NCBI GenBank assembly: GCA_024305405.1
Contig: JAKNDB010000086.1
Coordinates: 620,001-684,000, forward strand
Length of the DNA stretch: 64,000 bases
Direction: 5' to 3'
Source: Dirofilaria immitis
Lineage: Eukaryota; Nematoda; Chromadorea; Rhabditida; Onchocercidae
Below the pieces are notes generated by a model. That model saw only the letters and a program-made list of their open reading frames with translations, ran no database searches and was not told the DNA's origin. Made by a program: the position numbers and the translations under genes. Numbering within the stretch: the stretch's first letter is position 1; the number at the start of each line of letters is the position of its first letter. Positions 25,300 to 39,354 of this stretch are shown here, one piece after another.

Positions 25300-28200
25300 T
25301 AGCGTGATAGAGATGGTGCAAAGGCAGGAATGGAAAAAGGAAGGCAAACGGACGTTGAGTGATTGCTTAATTGCCGACTCACTAATTAATGGTAATTAAC
25401 CTCGACAATGACATGACATTAATGCTGAATTTCGTTGAATTCATGGTAACAGTCTCTTTCTCGCTAGTACTATCGCCTTTTGCATATTGCGGGAAATTGA
25501 TGGTAATGATGGTTTAATTGTGGGATGCAAGGACATTCTCATATTAATCCTTCCATCTCTTCTGATGAAGTACTTTTTTAACCTTTTTGTAGTTGAAGAT
25601 ATATATAGATGAAATTAAAACTTGACCTTTGATAGAGCAACTGATGATCAATCAGCCTAAAGATGATAAGCTGAATTATATGCCAAGAACGATCTTTTTA
25701 CTCATAATCGTTTCTATGTTTTTTTTTCTTCTTACTGTCCATTTTGCTTTCTCCGCATTTATATTTTACATTTCTTTTATTTAGCTTATTCAATATTCTT
25801 CACTGGTGTTAGTACTTGATCATTGCAGAGTCAGTAGTTAAGCTAGACATTGATGTCACCATGTTCAATTCCCAAGAATAAATTTTTGATAATTTCAACA
25901 GGATATAAATCTTAGTCATGCATGATCGTTTCCCATAATACTTTGACCACTTTGGCCGAAAATCGGAAAGATTTTTTTGCATAGTTTTTCCTTTTTAGCC
26001 AGCTGAAAAATTATCCCAACAAAAGAATTTTCCTTTCAAATAATTGTTTGACTGATTCTTGCGTTTGGAAGATATTTTCAGCATTCAGCCGTACCCGAAG
26101 TGACTGTTATCATTATGCAAAGGAGAAATTAGCATTGGATAGTTTGAATTTGTTGAAAATTAATATGTCGATATTGATGGCAGATAAATGGGAAATGATT
26201 GATTAATTGATATAAACTGACTTGTTGATTTCAAAAATTCTATCATTTCCTGTTAAATAAGCATATTCTTTGCTTGTTAAATTGTATTTTATATAAAGAG
26301 TGATGAAGTGTGCAAACTAAGACGCAAATATTGTATAGACAAAAGACGCTCAAAAAATAAAGCTTTGTAACTGAATTCGATATTATATTAATTAGAAGAA
26401 TTAGATTCACTTTGAATTGAATTCTTTGGAAAAAATTTTCTATTTATTCTGTTTTTGAGATATTAAAAATCATTTTTTGTTGTTACCTTTAAAACTGTTA
26501 GGATGTAAATTATAAGACTTTCAGTTTCGAAATTCATTCCCCCAAACCAATTAGTGAAATATTATCGTTTAATTTATAGATATACTAATACGATCTAAGA
26601 ATTTAACAAACTATGTCCAAGATCTTAAAATCCCATTTTTTCCTTCGCTGTATGTTTGCCTGATTTTTTTAAATTAAAATTTTATTACTTTTAAATAGCT
26701 ATCTGATCTTAATATAGTTCATTTCATAAAATTTATAGCAATAATCACGTAAGATACTTTTCTTATGCAAATACATAAAAAAACTGAAGTTGAGGGCATT
26801 TTATTCAATTCACTATGCTGATTCGTTTAGGATACTTAGACATATCAATCTTCACTATTTAAGTAATCCATACCTTGTGATTAAATATTTAAATATTCTC
26901 ATAAATTTCAATATTTTCTTTGCAAAAGTACAATTATCCTTTTAAGTTTTCTGGTCATAATATAAACATGCAACTTAAGTTGTGATGTTGAGGAAAATAA
27001 ATTGTAACAATTTTCGATGATTAGTTCTAAGGGCAATGTACGCTCATTGTTACTGCTTATGTTACGAACAGATGTTTTAAAATAAGCATAAATAAATAAA
27101 TATATCGAATTGGTTTGAAAGCTCATCTCTTTTCTCACCATTTAATACTTTGTTTTCGTTATTTTCATCTATATTGTAAAACGCTTATCGCTTTGCAATA
27201 CGTGTCATGATAATTGAATTCAAGTTTTAAGATTGATTTCTTTTTCAATTGAGGTTTAAAAATCCATCTTCTATCCTGTATTATCTTCCAACAACGTGGC
27301 TAAAATTAAAAAGTCGTTAAACAAAACTTAGCATTAGCATTACAATCTTATTTGTTTTCCCTATGAAGGAAATTTAAAACTCCTATAAAGTGAAGGACGA
27401 TATTCGGCTGATGCAATATAAGAATTATATTAGCTGAAAATCGAGACAATAGGTATTAAATAGAAGGCAAAAGAGGAAATTAGCTTTATTCAAGTAAAAC
27501 TTTTCCATCAAAATTTCGAAAAATTGATAATACGATAGAATGAATTTGGATCTCACAACCTGATAAGCTATTTTATCTTATGCGTTGCTAACTGTGCGAA
27601 AAATCAAATTCACATGACACTTTTGTCCAACTCGATAAGAATCGAAACAAATAACTTAATTTCCTGATATCAAATGGTGAATGAGCTATTGGAATTAGAT
27701 GACTTTTTTTTGTACTATAGTGAAAAATCAAAGGAATAGAAGAAGAATTACATTAATGAATTTGTATACCAATCAAATGATTAGATGTTATTGCATAGAA
27801 ATCTATTATAAGTAATGATGACGGTGATGAAAGAACTTCTAAAATAGTGAAGTTTTGACTTTATTTTAGAAATGGAAGTAGATAAAAGCAAAGAATAGAG
27901 TATCTGATACTTATTTGCGTCTAAAGTAATTTGAAAAATCAAACATTGGAAAAAACTGAAATTACTAAAAATTCTTGAAAATGGCATAAAATATGAATAG
28001 TGTTTTAATAACAACTGTTGATCCTAAATTTAGTAAGATCGGTCATACCTATTCAAATATTAAAAAATATTTTTATGAGAATAATATTTTTGTAATTAGA
28101 AATCGTAAACAGTATGAAAAAACCGAAAACGAAATCTCATAAAAAAATCTTATTTCTTAATATGCCATGTTTGTAAAGTAAAACTATTCGATACTTGTAA

Positions 28201-31200
28201 ATTAGAAAAACTGAACGAAATATAATATAATGACAGGCACCAATCTATCTGAAGAAAACTTTATTATAATATTTGGGAATACTGTAAATATCAAAGTATC
28301 TAAAGTTAAATAATAATAATAGTAATAGTAATAATGAATGATATATTTATTTCAGTGATTTGATTTTCCAATAAAATTCTTTATTCAACTTAAGAGAAGT
28401 GAGAACTTAAAACGAAAAATAATAGCTTACAGGGATTATTCTTATTTCTCCAGCGATTCTAGTCCATTTAGTTTGTTATTACGTAACATGTAATAATCTG
28501 AAAGAAGAATTGAAGATAATACAGAAGTTCACATTGATAATCAATATCAGTATAATAATCAATATTAGTATAAGTGATGTCTGCCAGTCCTAAGGAAAGA
28601 TGCTAAATTTGATGTTCTGAGCAAAGATTTGAAGAGCAAAATTCAGAAACCTTTGGCTGAATGACATAGAAGAGAAAGAGAACGAACGAATTTACTATAA
28701 TCACAATTATGATTTGTCATGGTCATAATCATAATCAAGAAAATTTTACGAACAAAGGACCATTGGAAGAGTGCGGATAAGACATTTAAGTTTTGATAAA
28801 TATTATATATTTTGTGGCTCGGATCACTGGAAATGAAAATGTATTTACTAAATAATCACATGTATATTCCTTTAAGAACAATTACTATGTAAAAATATAA
28901 TTTTCATCTATTTTTGATCTGGTTATAAATTCAGAGACGTTTCCTGATTTAGATGTGAAGATGTTTTTATTTTTATTTATTCGTTTATTTATAAACATTC
29001 ACTTCTAAATTACATGTTATAATAGTAGATGACGGTAATGTGAAAACATTCTCGACACGATACCTTATATAGACGAAAAAAAATCTAGATTTACTACTAA
29101 ATAATAAGAAAAACCATTTGCTTTCATTTCAACTCTCATTGTTTGAAAAGATAAAAGTTTGATATCATATCTCTATACTCCTCAGTTTTCATATGTCTCG
29201 TCTGTTTTGCATTTCTAGTACTCTTTTTCCTATTTCACTACTTTTAAAGCTTTTCTGCCATTTTAAAATCTTGTTTATGGTTCAAATACATCAAGTCATG
29301 AAGTTAAAATGCATACTTAGATTCATAATTTTTCCTATTTTTATTCATATGAAAAAAATTGTTGACATTTGTGGTTAAACATAATTTTAGAAAAATCGAG
29401 ATATTCAAAAACACAATAATAAGTGATAATACTATCACGTAATAAAGTAGTCTTTCTTTTAAGGTATGAAGAAATTTTTGAAATTACTTCCTTTATTTTT
29501 GGTGTTTCAAAATCATTACCTCACAAATTATTATCCTTTAGATCATTGAATTTTAATGTCATGCAAAATTTCTTAAGCAGAAATTTCAGTTAACGAAGAC
29601 TAATTACTGGTCGCCAAAGCCATTTGTTTTCTTTCCAATTTTACTATTTTCTTGAAAAAATTTTAATTTTTGATATATGGATTCATATTTAGAGATCAAA
29701 TTCTGAATGTATTGTGCGCTAATTGCATCATTTCTTTCACGTAAATAAGAAATCCATAAGTGAAGTCAAGTGATACTAATAATCTGGTCAATATTTGTAA
29801 TTTTATGGGAGAAAAATGTTTTATGTCTCTACTGTCTTATAATTTAGTTTTTGAATTAGGGTTATAAAATTCTGTTTAGCACTGGAATGAAAATATTTTG
29901 GAGGTACATTTGAAGTTTGATGCGATTATAAGAAATCACTTAGTTAACAATTAATTCGCTGTCTCTGGACTTGGAAATTTTGCTATCCGAGTGATTGGAT
30001 CATGTATTGCTTAAGCTGCATCAAAGATAACTCATTATCAAAAATTCTAATTTGGCTCCTGTCAAATCCTTTTTATTAAATAAAGAATTCTCGTAATCTA
30101 AAAGTTAAGTAATTTAAATTGCTTTATTGCCAGCACTGGCACGAATTCATGAAAACTTTGATTTCGCTGCTTTCTAAATCAATTGGCATTTGAAAGAGAA
30201 ACGAATAAGGAAAAAGATTTTGGGCAAATTAGGCCCGCGCATACACATGGGCAGACATAATTCAATTCCACAAATCGCTCCATCCCTAATTATTAATCAA
30301 AACTTGTCTGATTGCTAATGAAACAGAGGTTGGCCTTGCACTGCTCTATCTATTCTACTCATTTCGTCAGCACTCTTCGAATTTAACTGTTTTGTAATCG
30401 GCTTCTCATCAAAAATTGTCATCTTTTTCTAGACTTTTGTGAAAATTCAAATGAGGACTCAAAATTATGTTCAAGTGTGTGTGCCTGTGTATATTTATCT
30501 ATGGTACATGCCTGTGTCTCATTAGTGTCCCATTTTATTTCCTTCTTGCTTCAATTCTACATTTCATTGCATCTTAACATGTTGGAAGAAACGATGAGAA
30601 TCTTGAAAGAGTTTAGAAATCGTCAAATCATACTTCTATTCCGATGCTCCTTACATTAAGCTTTCTAATCTAAAGTTAATTTAATATGAATATTTCAACT
30701 ATAGTCAATTCTCTAAATGCAATAAACTCATCATATAAACGTGATCGTAGACGGAATTAGAAAGTTTTGATAACATCATAAGGTACACAATTAGAAGATT
30801 GAAATAAGCTACAAATATTTGTCTGTATTGGCCAATAAAAGGCAATTTGTCTATTGCATTGATGAACCAACCAATCAGCAGACGAATGAAATATTAATTT
30901 GAGTTTCTTTTGATATTATATGTGTATAACATATGATTAAAAGACTGAAATTTCTAAATTCATCTACAACAGATATAGAGAAGATAGAAAGAAAGATGAA
31001 ATTATGGTACAGCAAGAATAATTGCCAAAAATCTTGTCTTAAGACCAAAAGAATTCTTTTTATAGTGGCATTATGATAGGAAATATAATTGGTTTTCATT
31101 TTTCACTTAAACGATAGAGCTTTTAGATTTTGAAATATGAAGACTTATTTGCTAGGAAAACTATGTAACATCTGTTGTGCACTTATTTAACTAGCAAAGA

Positions 31201-34200
31201 ATTTTAAATTCGCGCCCGTATTTGAAAGGAGGTAACTTTGCCGGAAGGGAAAACATGCAATAAGTTGTGCTGTAAAAATGCAAGAAGCCTCCTCAATAAT
31301 ATTCATCGTTGTTTGCACATTGCCATACTTCCTACATGCTGAAGGCGGGGAGAACGGGATATGATGATTTTCAATTTATTTATCTTTTTCATTTAACTCA
31401 ATTGAGTGAAGGAGCAAGAAAGCGAAAAAAAAACCTGGACAGGACGAATTAATCAACAGTTTAGTAGTTATTTAATCTGTCGGTGTTTTCATTTTCATCA
31501 TCTACCCGTGACTTATATCAAGACCTATCATTCTATAAATCCCTCCATCCATTCTCAGGCTTTTCATTTCTGCAAAGTAAATGAGAGGGATTAAATGATT
31601 TTAGGATTTCACGTACAAGCAACAACAGGAATGATGTGAGAAGACTTCGAGTGGATTAGGCTTGATTTGATTATTTATTTAATCAGTGTGAGAAGGGAAC
31701 CTCGAGGTGCTTCATTTCACTTGAAACGAAAATCTCCCATTAAATCATTTCCACTCTGATTACGAGGAAATGAGGACTTCGCCGCTTCAAGTCTTTTTGA
31801 ATTAATTTCCACGTTTTCAGGCTCGAACAATCAGCATTATGACTTTGCCATTCAGTAATCATTGTAGCTGTCTTATCATATTGTTGACACGACTTACATT
31901 ATCTTAAAGCTTTTCTAAAGCAAAATAATGAAGTACTTGTTATATAATACACATTGTTGAACAATGGTTTGTTGATTGTCATTAAATTTCTACTATAAAT
32001 GTAAAACGAAAATGCTAACAATAACAGTGCATTTTGCAACAACAATAACAACAAGTGACTTCAAAGGATGTTTGTTTCGTTAACGTTATCATATTAGAAG
32101 TAATCTTCGTATAATATTCGAAGTAGCCTTTTGAATTATAGAAATTATCATTTAGAATTGATGCTAGTGATTTCAAGCATCTTAATATTAAGATTTAAAA
32201 CTGTTTTTTAAAAGTTTATTAGTTAAACTGCAGCTGCAGCTTGCATTTAATCAGCATCGACATACAAAGATTGTTATCTATTCATATAAATTCCTATGTT
32301 TCCACATTATTGGCCTATAATTTTTAAATGTTATTTCTTCGATGAATTCTCAGATTCTTTCTGGATTATTTGAGATATCTTTGACATTAATTTTGACATG
32401 CTCATTTAATCCATATTTAGCTAACTTAAAGTTTGCTGGTAATACGCCAAAGCAGTTATATTAGAGAGAGAGTGTTGAGGTGCCATTTCACAGGGCATCA
32501 TCAAATTTTAGCATATCACAAATTAAATCGAGCGGAAATATAAAAGAATTGAAATGCGCTCTCATTCTGCACCCTCCCATAGCATGCTATTTTTTAACAT
32601 ATACAATTTGCTTATAAAATTTTGAGTCCGCTGGTCCATCATCCCTCAGTCCTAATATATATATGAGTGTTTGCCTGTCTGTTTATATGTACATGTATGT
32701 CTGTCCAGGTTTAAAAAAATTCACTTTGATGTGACCGCCACCTTTGCCAGGCTCTATTTTGTGTGTATTGCTTTGTATCTTTCCTTCACATTTCTCCAGC
32801 TCGACATCAAGCCTAGTTTTCTCATTCTAACTCCTTTCGGAGCATTCTCGAAAGGACAGCAAATAACTTGAACCGAAGCAATTTTTGAAGAAAATAGAGT
32901 GTATTATATTAAGCTTTAAAATTTTGTTTTTGTATTCTCAATTGTTGGAATTAAAATGTTTTGAGGGAATTAGTGAAGTTTTAGAAATATTTCAGGATTA
33001 TATAGTTTTCTCACCTTTGTAATTTTATGTATTAATTATTGACGCAAAAAATCGTAAGTTCTAAATTTCCGCATTTGATTGATATCTTTTCTCCAAATCC
33101 TTTTAAATCAGAAAAATCTCCGAAATCAAAAAAAACGCTGAAAGAGTTAAGTCTGAATGTCTAATGTCATGCATTAGTTTGTAATATGACTTTACGACAA
33201 AGTACATCACCAGCAAATTAATAAATGGTTAAGTGAATTATTTATTGAGATTGCACTTATGTATGTTCTCATTTCAGAAACAATTTTGTTTCACTCTTAC
33301 TCTCGTAACGAACAATTGCCGTAGAAAGTGATGCTAAAAGATGAGTTACGAATATAATTCGTATTGCAAAAATCCGTCAAATTTAGATTTTATCAATCGT
33401 TTTACGATTATTATTGGCTTATCAATGATTTTCATCAGGCATTCAAACCAGTTAATGAGATAAACTATTCTTAAGAAATTATTTTAGGTTGCCATCTGCA
33501 TCGTATATGGTTTGATAAAGAATGACATGTTTGAGATAATAAGCCTCATTTCATATTTAAATAGTTCGTGGCTACCTTTCGAAATACCGGAAAGCTTTTT
33601 TTGTATTCTTTGCTATTAATATGATATTCACTGAAATATCATATTAACTGCTACACGAACAAAGAGATTTTAACTAGCCAGATATTCTAAACCAAATTTG
33701 TCGAAATCATTTTGTCAGTTCAGGATGAATTTACCCATGAGCAGTGAGCAGTACTTATTATTAACAATTCAGCAGCACCTCTAATTTAGATAGGATATCT
33801 GAACAAATGACTGTTCTCATTAATTTGATAATTTTGATTTGGTAATCAAAATTTCGGTTTTCCATGAAACTAAGAAACCATTCAGAACGACTAAATTCGA
33901 CCTTTTATTTTTCCTAAAGCAATTTTTCATTGGACCCTAATTTTTTTACTTTTTGCTCGACGTAAGACTGATTATATGTCTATATATCATTTATATTTTA
34001 ATGCTTAATCTATTATTTTATTGGACCTAATTTGAATATGCGATAAAACATTGAACTAAGAGATGTTTTGAAATCTTCATTTCAAACTTTTTAAAGCATT
34101 AAGTTTTACATAAAACGAATTTTTATCCTAAATAGTTTGAAGCTAAATGAAGAATATCAGCAAAATTCAGTCCTCAAAACTAAAATGCGGTGAAAAGGAA

Positions 34201-35120
34201 TGATGCATGAAGGCATAGGTGGTCATCAGAATGTTATCTCAATTTAAATGGATGAATGTTGTTCATATATGATTGCTTTTGTTTAAAATTTTTGATGTGG
34301 AACAGACTGTATAAAATTGATAGATATATTCAAAAATAATCTCTGCCGAAAGAAATGCTAAAGTAAAGGCAATGAAATTTAAGGATGTATCTAACTTCGA
34401 TATACTTTGTACCTTTAGCCCGGGTATTTCAATAGCAGCAAAAGTGTGCAAGCAGTTAATTTCATTGAATTCAATGCCGTGCCTATTCCATTCCACTATC
34501 TCATCATTTTCCATACAACTTCATTAATTTAATCAGGCTTTCTCTTCTTTATTTCTTCTTTTTTCAATATAACAGATGCAAATTTCTTCTGCAATATTTC
34601 ATTCAAAAATTTCTTGTTTTATTAGTTATTTCAATTTGAGATTGTAGAAAGTTAATATGCAAAATAAATCATTGACTTTTGGCCTTTATAATTAATTATT
34701 TCTAAATAGGATCTTTTCATTATTTAGTTAATAAGAATTGTTATGGATGATTTTTCAATCCATTGTTAATTGGACTCTGAATCACATTGATGGTCTTTAC
34801 TATTCATTGAATTCAAGATGCAGTGTTTTCTTAATTTTAAACTATAGGAAATAAGTTCCATTGTGTTTCGACGCACCGTAAGCTTATTTTCATTTTTATA
34901 ACAGAGCGAGGTCAACTTTTTCTTCAGCTTTTTCTTAGATTGCTTTGAATTATGCTCTGTTGAATACATTTCTTAGCATTCATTGTATGATAGATTAATC
35001 ATAATTTTTTCGCTTTAAAGTTTAGTTTTTTCCTTCATTGATAACATTTGTCAAAAACAGTATATTTTTGATAATACCGCCGTTGTGTCGGCTTTATCCA
35101 AAAGATACAGCATAGAACGA

Positions 35121-35141
35121 TTTTTTTTTTTTTTTTTTTTT
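35121..35141. repeat. T21 homopolymer
   Basis: Twenty-one T followed by TAATATATATAT. No gene context. Confidence 0.95.
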
Positions 35142-35438
35142 AATATATATATCTTAAATATGATGAGAGAATCGTTCGCTTATTATTTATCGCTTCTTCA
35201 AAAATAATGTAAAAGTTATCTTTGCGAATTTAACATCGTATAATTTTGAAAAAGATGGAAGCGTCTTAAAGATCACTTCTTTTAAGAATATCTTATTAAT
35301 ATAATTTTCTTCTATCATTAAATCAATAAATACCTAAATACTAGAAAAGAAATAATTGTTTAGAAAACTTGTGTTATGATGATATAGCAATAATTTGAGC
35401 TACACACTTTAATAACAGTCAAAAGATTTCAGTTTTCC

Positions 35439-35465
35439 TGAGGAGGAGGAGGGAGGAGGGGAGGT
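35439..35465 (+). repeat. G-rich purine tract (GGAGGAGG type)
   Basis: A 27-bp stretch composed of G and A with at least six GG/GGG runs in strongly A/T-rich surroundings; can potentially form a G-quadruplex or triplex. Confidence 0.8.
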
Positions 35466-35594
35466 TGCTCTTTGATCATAGGCGAATGAATATGCATTAA
35501 ACAGTATTTGAGAAATACAGCATATCCATTTACCAGAGTATGTTTCCAATGTCTAATTTATTAATTTAAAAAGTATCACAGAATTAAGGACGAA

Positions 35595-35807
35595 TCAATT
35601 CTTAACTTTATCGAGCAAAGGAAATAGCACTCTGGAAAGTAAGGATCCAGAGAATGAACTGGAGGGTTTACGAATTCCAGGCCATGCACCTCTATAGTTT
35701 GTAGAGGCAGCAATTGGTGATTGCTTTCCTCGACTAAATTGCATTATCTTAATTGGCTCCGTATTAATTACATTCAGAAATTCTCTTCCTGATGCATATG
35801 CACTCAT
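35595..35807 (-). CDS. Possible small ORF, 70 codons, unrecognised
   Basis: An ATG-to-stop frame whose base composition is clearly less A/T-rich than its flanks. The C-terminal half is rich in Ser, Pro, Arg and Gly (GAWPGIRKPSSSFSGSLL). No signal peptide, membrane segment or family motif is apparent and there are no obvious partner exons. It could be a small gene, an exon, or chance. Confidence 0.25.
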   Translation of the reverse strand: MSAYASGREFLNVINTEPIKIMQFSRGKQSPIAASTNYRGAWPGIRKPSSSFSGSLLSRVLFPLLDKVKN

Positions 35808-38800
35808 TCATTCCTTATTTTGCTTTCTAACTTAAGTGACCCCAATCAACAATTTTCAAATTATTCGTGCAAAGTACCGAGTTGCTCGAGAACTGCTTTC
35901 TAATGCTTCGTTTTATAGTACTCCTCTCATATTGCTTCTATCAAAACTATCATTCATAATTAGAAAAGTATGTGAAGGTTACCGTCAAATTATTCATTTA
36001 ATTCTTTCGCATTATTAAATTTATACAGTAGTAAAGGATTTCAAAGCAACTTTCGGAATTATATCAAAGACTTTTTCAGGTCAATTATCATCAAGGAAAC
36101 CCTTTTCTTCATTCATTTCAATGTTGGCAAGCTATTTTGTTTTATCTCATTACTTACAGGGACAGGACAGTCTGTTTTCAATGTATCGAAGTTAACATTT
36201 AATTGAAGCAGTCAACCATGGAATTAAATTATACAAGCGGATAATTTGATTGTTATTTCAACTGATTAGTACTTCATTATAACTCATCACTCTTTATTGG
36301 ATGCTCACACATTACGGTTTTTAGACTCATTCAATTCGAAAAATATGACGAAATAACAAAAATTTTTAAAATATGCTTTGAATAATTGAAATTTTTTTTT
36401 TTAATTTAATAGCTGGAGATCTTACTTCCCTTTAATTTTTCCTATCTGTTATTCATTCTTACTACCGTACAACTTTCAGCTGCAACAAATTTTCAAAAAT
36501 CATAATCGCTGAGTAATACCTATCTGTTTGATCTGGTATACAAAAACATTATTGATAGTTCAAATTTGTTAAATACAACTGATCACTTCCAATTAATGTT
36601 AAAGCATAATTACGAATAATAAACCATTCACTTCATTTTTGATTTCTCATCTCTTTAGTCATCAAAGCTCACTCGACATAACGCCATATCTCCTCATTTT
36701 CCTTATTTACTTAGCTCAGTGTTATGAAAAAAAAAACTTTTTCTAAACTTTTGTTTTTGGAAAATTCATATTAAAGCCAAATATTATATGGAACATATAA
36801 AATCAGTTCAAGACGCGATTAAGAACAATCCGTTTACAATCTTGCATAAGTTATATTGCACATGAAACCACTGCTCTCGAAACTATCTAATTATCTTTTA
36901 GGAAATTTATTATACAATTAATCGTAGGATCAAATTTTATTTTAAAATCTTCGCTGTATGATGTATTCTTTAAATTTTTGTTGATTTTATTTCCAAAATG
37001 TAATTGAGCTTGCAGCTGTTGTGTAGAAGTAGAAAATGAGGATAATTTCTTAATTAGAGAGAGAAAGCATGTAATTAATTTGAAAGCTTCTGTTTCTGCT
37101 ATCACTATATTTGTATATATACATATATATGTATATGTGCATCTAGAAAATGAAACTAATTTTCCATTTAATGAATCTTGTTCATTTTAAATGGTTACAA
37201 AGCAAATCCACTTTCAAAAATCAAGGTTGTCTGCAGCATTTTCGTGGTATTGATTTTTGTTTAATAAGAATTCCATAGCTATGGCTTTTTGTAGACAATT
37301 CTCGAGAAAAAACACTAATACTTAAATTGTTGTATATGCCACATCTTTTGAAGGAAGTCTTCTAAAAATTAAGCGCTTTTGACAAGTTTTTTTGTTAAAT
37401 TTTCATTTCATTTTGAAATTGTGAAAGTTGTTGTTGCCAGAATCGCTTTTTAACTATTAGAATCTTTAAATGGAAATTTTATTAATAAATTTTTTTTTGC
37501 AGGACAGTTTGCAGCATTCTCGAAACTATTCAACGATTACAAATATATAAACCGATACTTATTTATTGCAGTTGGTTAGAATCTTTTCAATATTTTGCAT
37601 TATTCTAATCTACCTCTCTATATACCGTGCTTTAATTGACTCATGCTATATAACATTTGGCCAGTTGAGTTAATCAATTGAAATACAGCTGTTGAGTTCC
37701 AAATAGATGTGCATGCAACAGCGAGCGTGTATGCATGTTGTGGACATGCAAATGCACACCCTATCTCTCTACACATTCAAATTAATTATCGCTAATTAAC
37801 AACAACATCCAGCATTAACTACCGCTATACTACAACCGATGGTCCTATAAGGACATCTGAGTTACGTTCAATTGAATTTAAGTTACTTTGTTCATAGCTA
37901 AGTGTCATTGTAGGTATATAGAAAAACATCAGAGTCAAACGTAAATTTAATCATATCACAAAGGGTAATAGTATAGAGCAGAGGACCTGATAGAATGATA
38001 ACCGTCAGGAGTTTGCTTCCAATATAATACTTTCTATTTGATGGTTTAAATTATCACTTGCGAAATATCGGTAATAGTAGCTATCATTCATAAAAACTAA
38101 AAATATTTCTAGTGTGTATATTCTGATGTCATTTACCAGTCTATTTTATGATTTTCTAAATCTTCTCAGATAATGCTAGCCTTCTGAAATTTATATGATA
38201 ATTAAATTTATGTGATAATTAAAAAAAATAACTAATTTATGTGATTGAAATTTTTTCAGCGTTTAAAAAAGTTCTAAATTTACGCTCAGATATATGTTTT
38301 CCTTCTTAATTATGTTTGAGAATATTTGAAGCTGTTGATAAACTCATGGGAATTATGAAGAAATTATCTAATGCTTAATAAAGCATTCTTCTAATGATAG
38401 CAAGATAACCTGTGTTCCATGTATCAATTTTCTAAAAAAATCATAATTCTAATTTCGAAGCATTCTTTCGAATTCATTCTTCATCTATCGCTCCTTAGGG
38501 TGCATAATATCTATCAGCTAATATGCAAGAACTAATATGGAAGTTTTCTTGTTTTATTTGTAATTTTTCTGGAATCTTAGACTTAATTTGATCTTTACTA
38601 TCTCTTTACTTTAATTGGATGTAATTTTAGATCTTGAACATACAATATATGCATTTGAAACTCTGTTTCATGGATGTTTTATTACCGTGAAACACATTCT
38701 TTATTAACGCTGAGATTTATTATAATTCCTTTTTACCGATCTATTTAATGCCTAATATTTTGATCGAACTTTTCATGCAAAATGCAATTATCATCTAACT

Positions 38801-39336
38801 TTCTACTTCTGATCACAATGCATCTCCATTCATTGATAATCTTAGTAAAGGACTTCAAACGGTGTATTAGCATTATCACAACAAGAAAAATTATGTTTTT
38901 TGAATTTCTAATTTCTCGTTTTAATCAAGCGAAAAAATCAGAAAAATCTATCAGACTTTATGAAATATAACGTTGTATGAATTTTAGAGAAAGCATACTA
39001 AACTTTAAAATTTACTCGCCAATTGAATGGGTAAAGATAAGTTAAAAGGCGTGAGATTCGTTGTTGTGTTGATTTTTTGAAAAATGAAATTTCTATTGAT
39101 TTTTCGAAAGTTAAATGTGACTTTGAGCACATTTATAAAAATCGAGGATAGTAAATGCAGGACTGAATCTTAATATTTTCTGTCTATATTTTTGAAGAAG
39201 TTACCAAGAAAACATTATTTTCCAGCCGTCACTCTAATTAGGTTGAAAATCCGAAAAATAGAAATAGATGCATGGAGTAGTAAAAGAGGTAAAGAAATCA
39301 AAAATTTCATTTTATCGGGAAGCATCCATGCGAGAG

Positions 39337-39354
39337 TTTTTTTTTTTTTTTTTT
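39337..39354. repeat. T18 homopolymer
   Basis: Eighteen T, no gene context. Confidence 0.95.

Noticed and set aside
34263..34514. Minus-strand 83-codon frame in the gene desert
   Set aside because: Mixed composition with no recognisable domain; too little to support as a gene.
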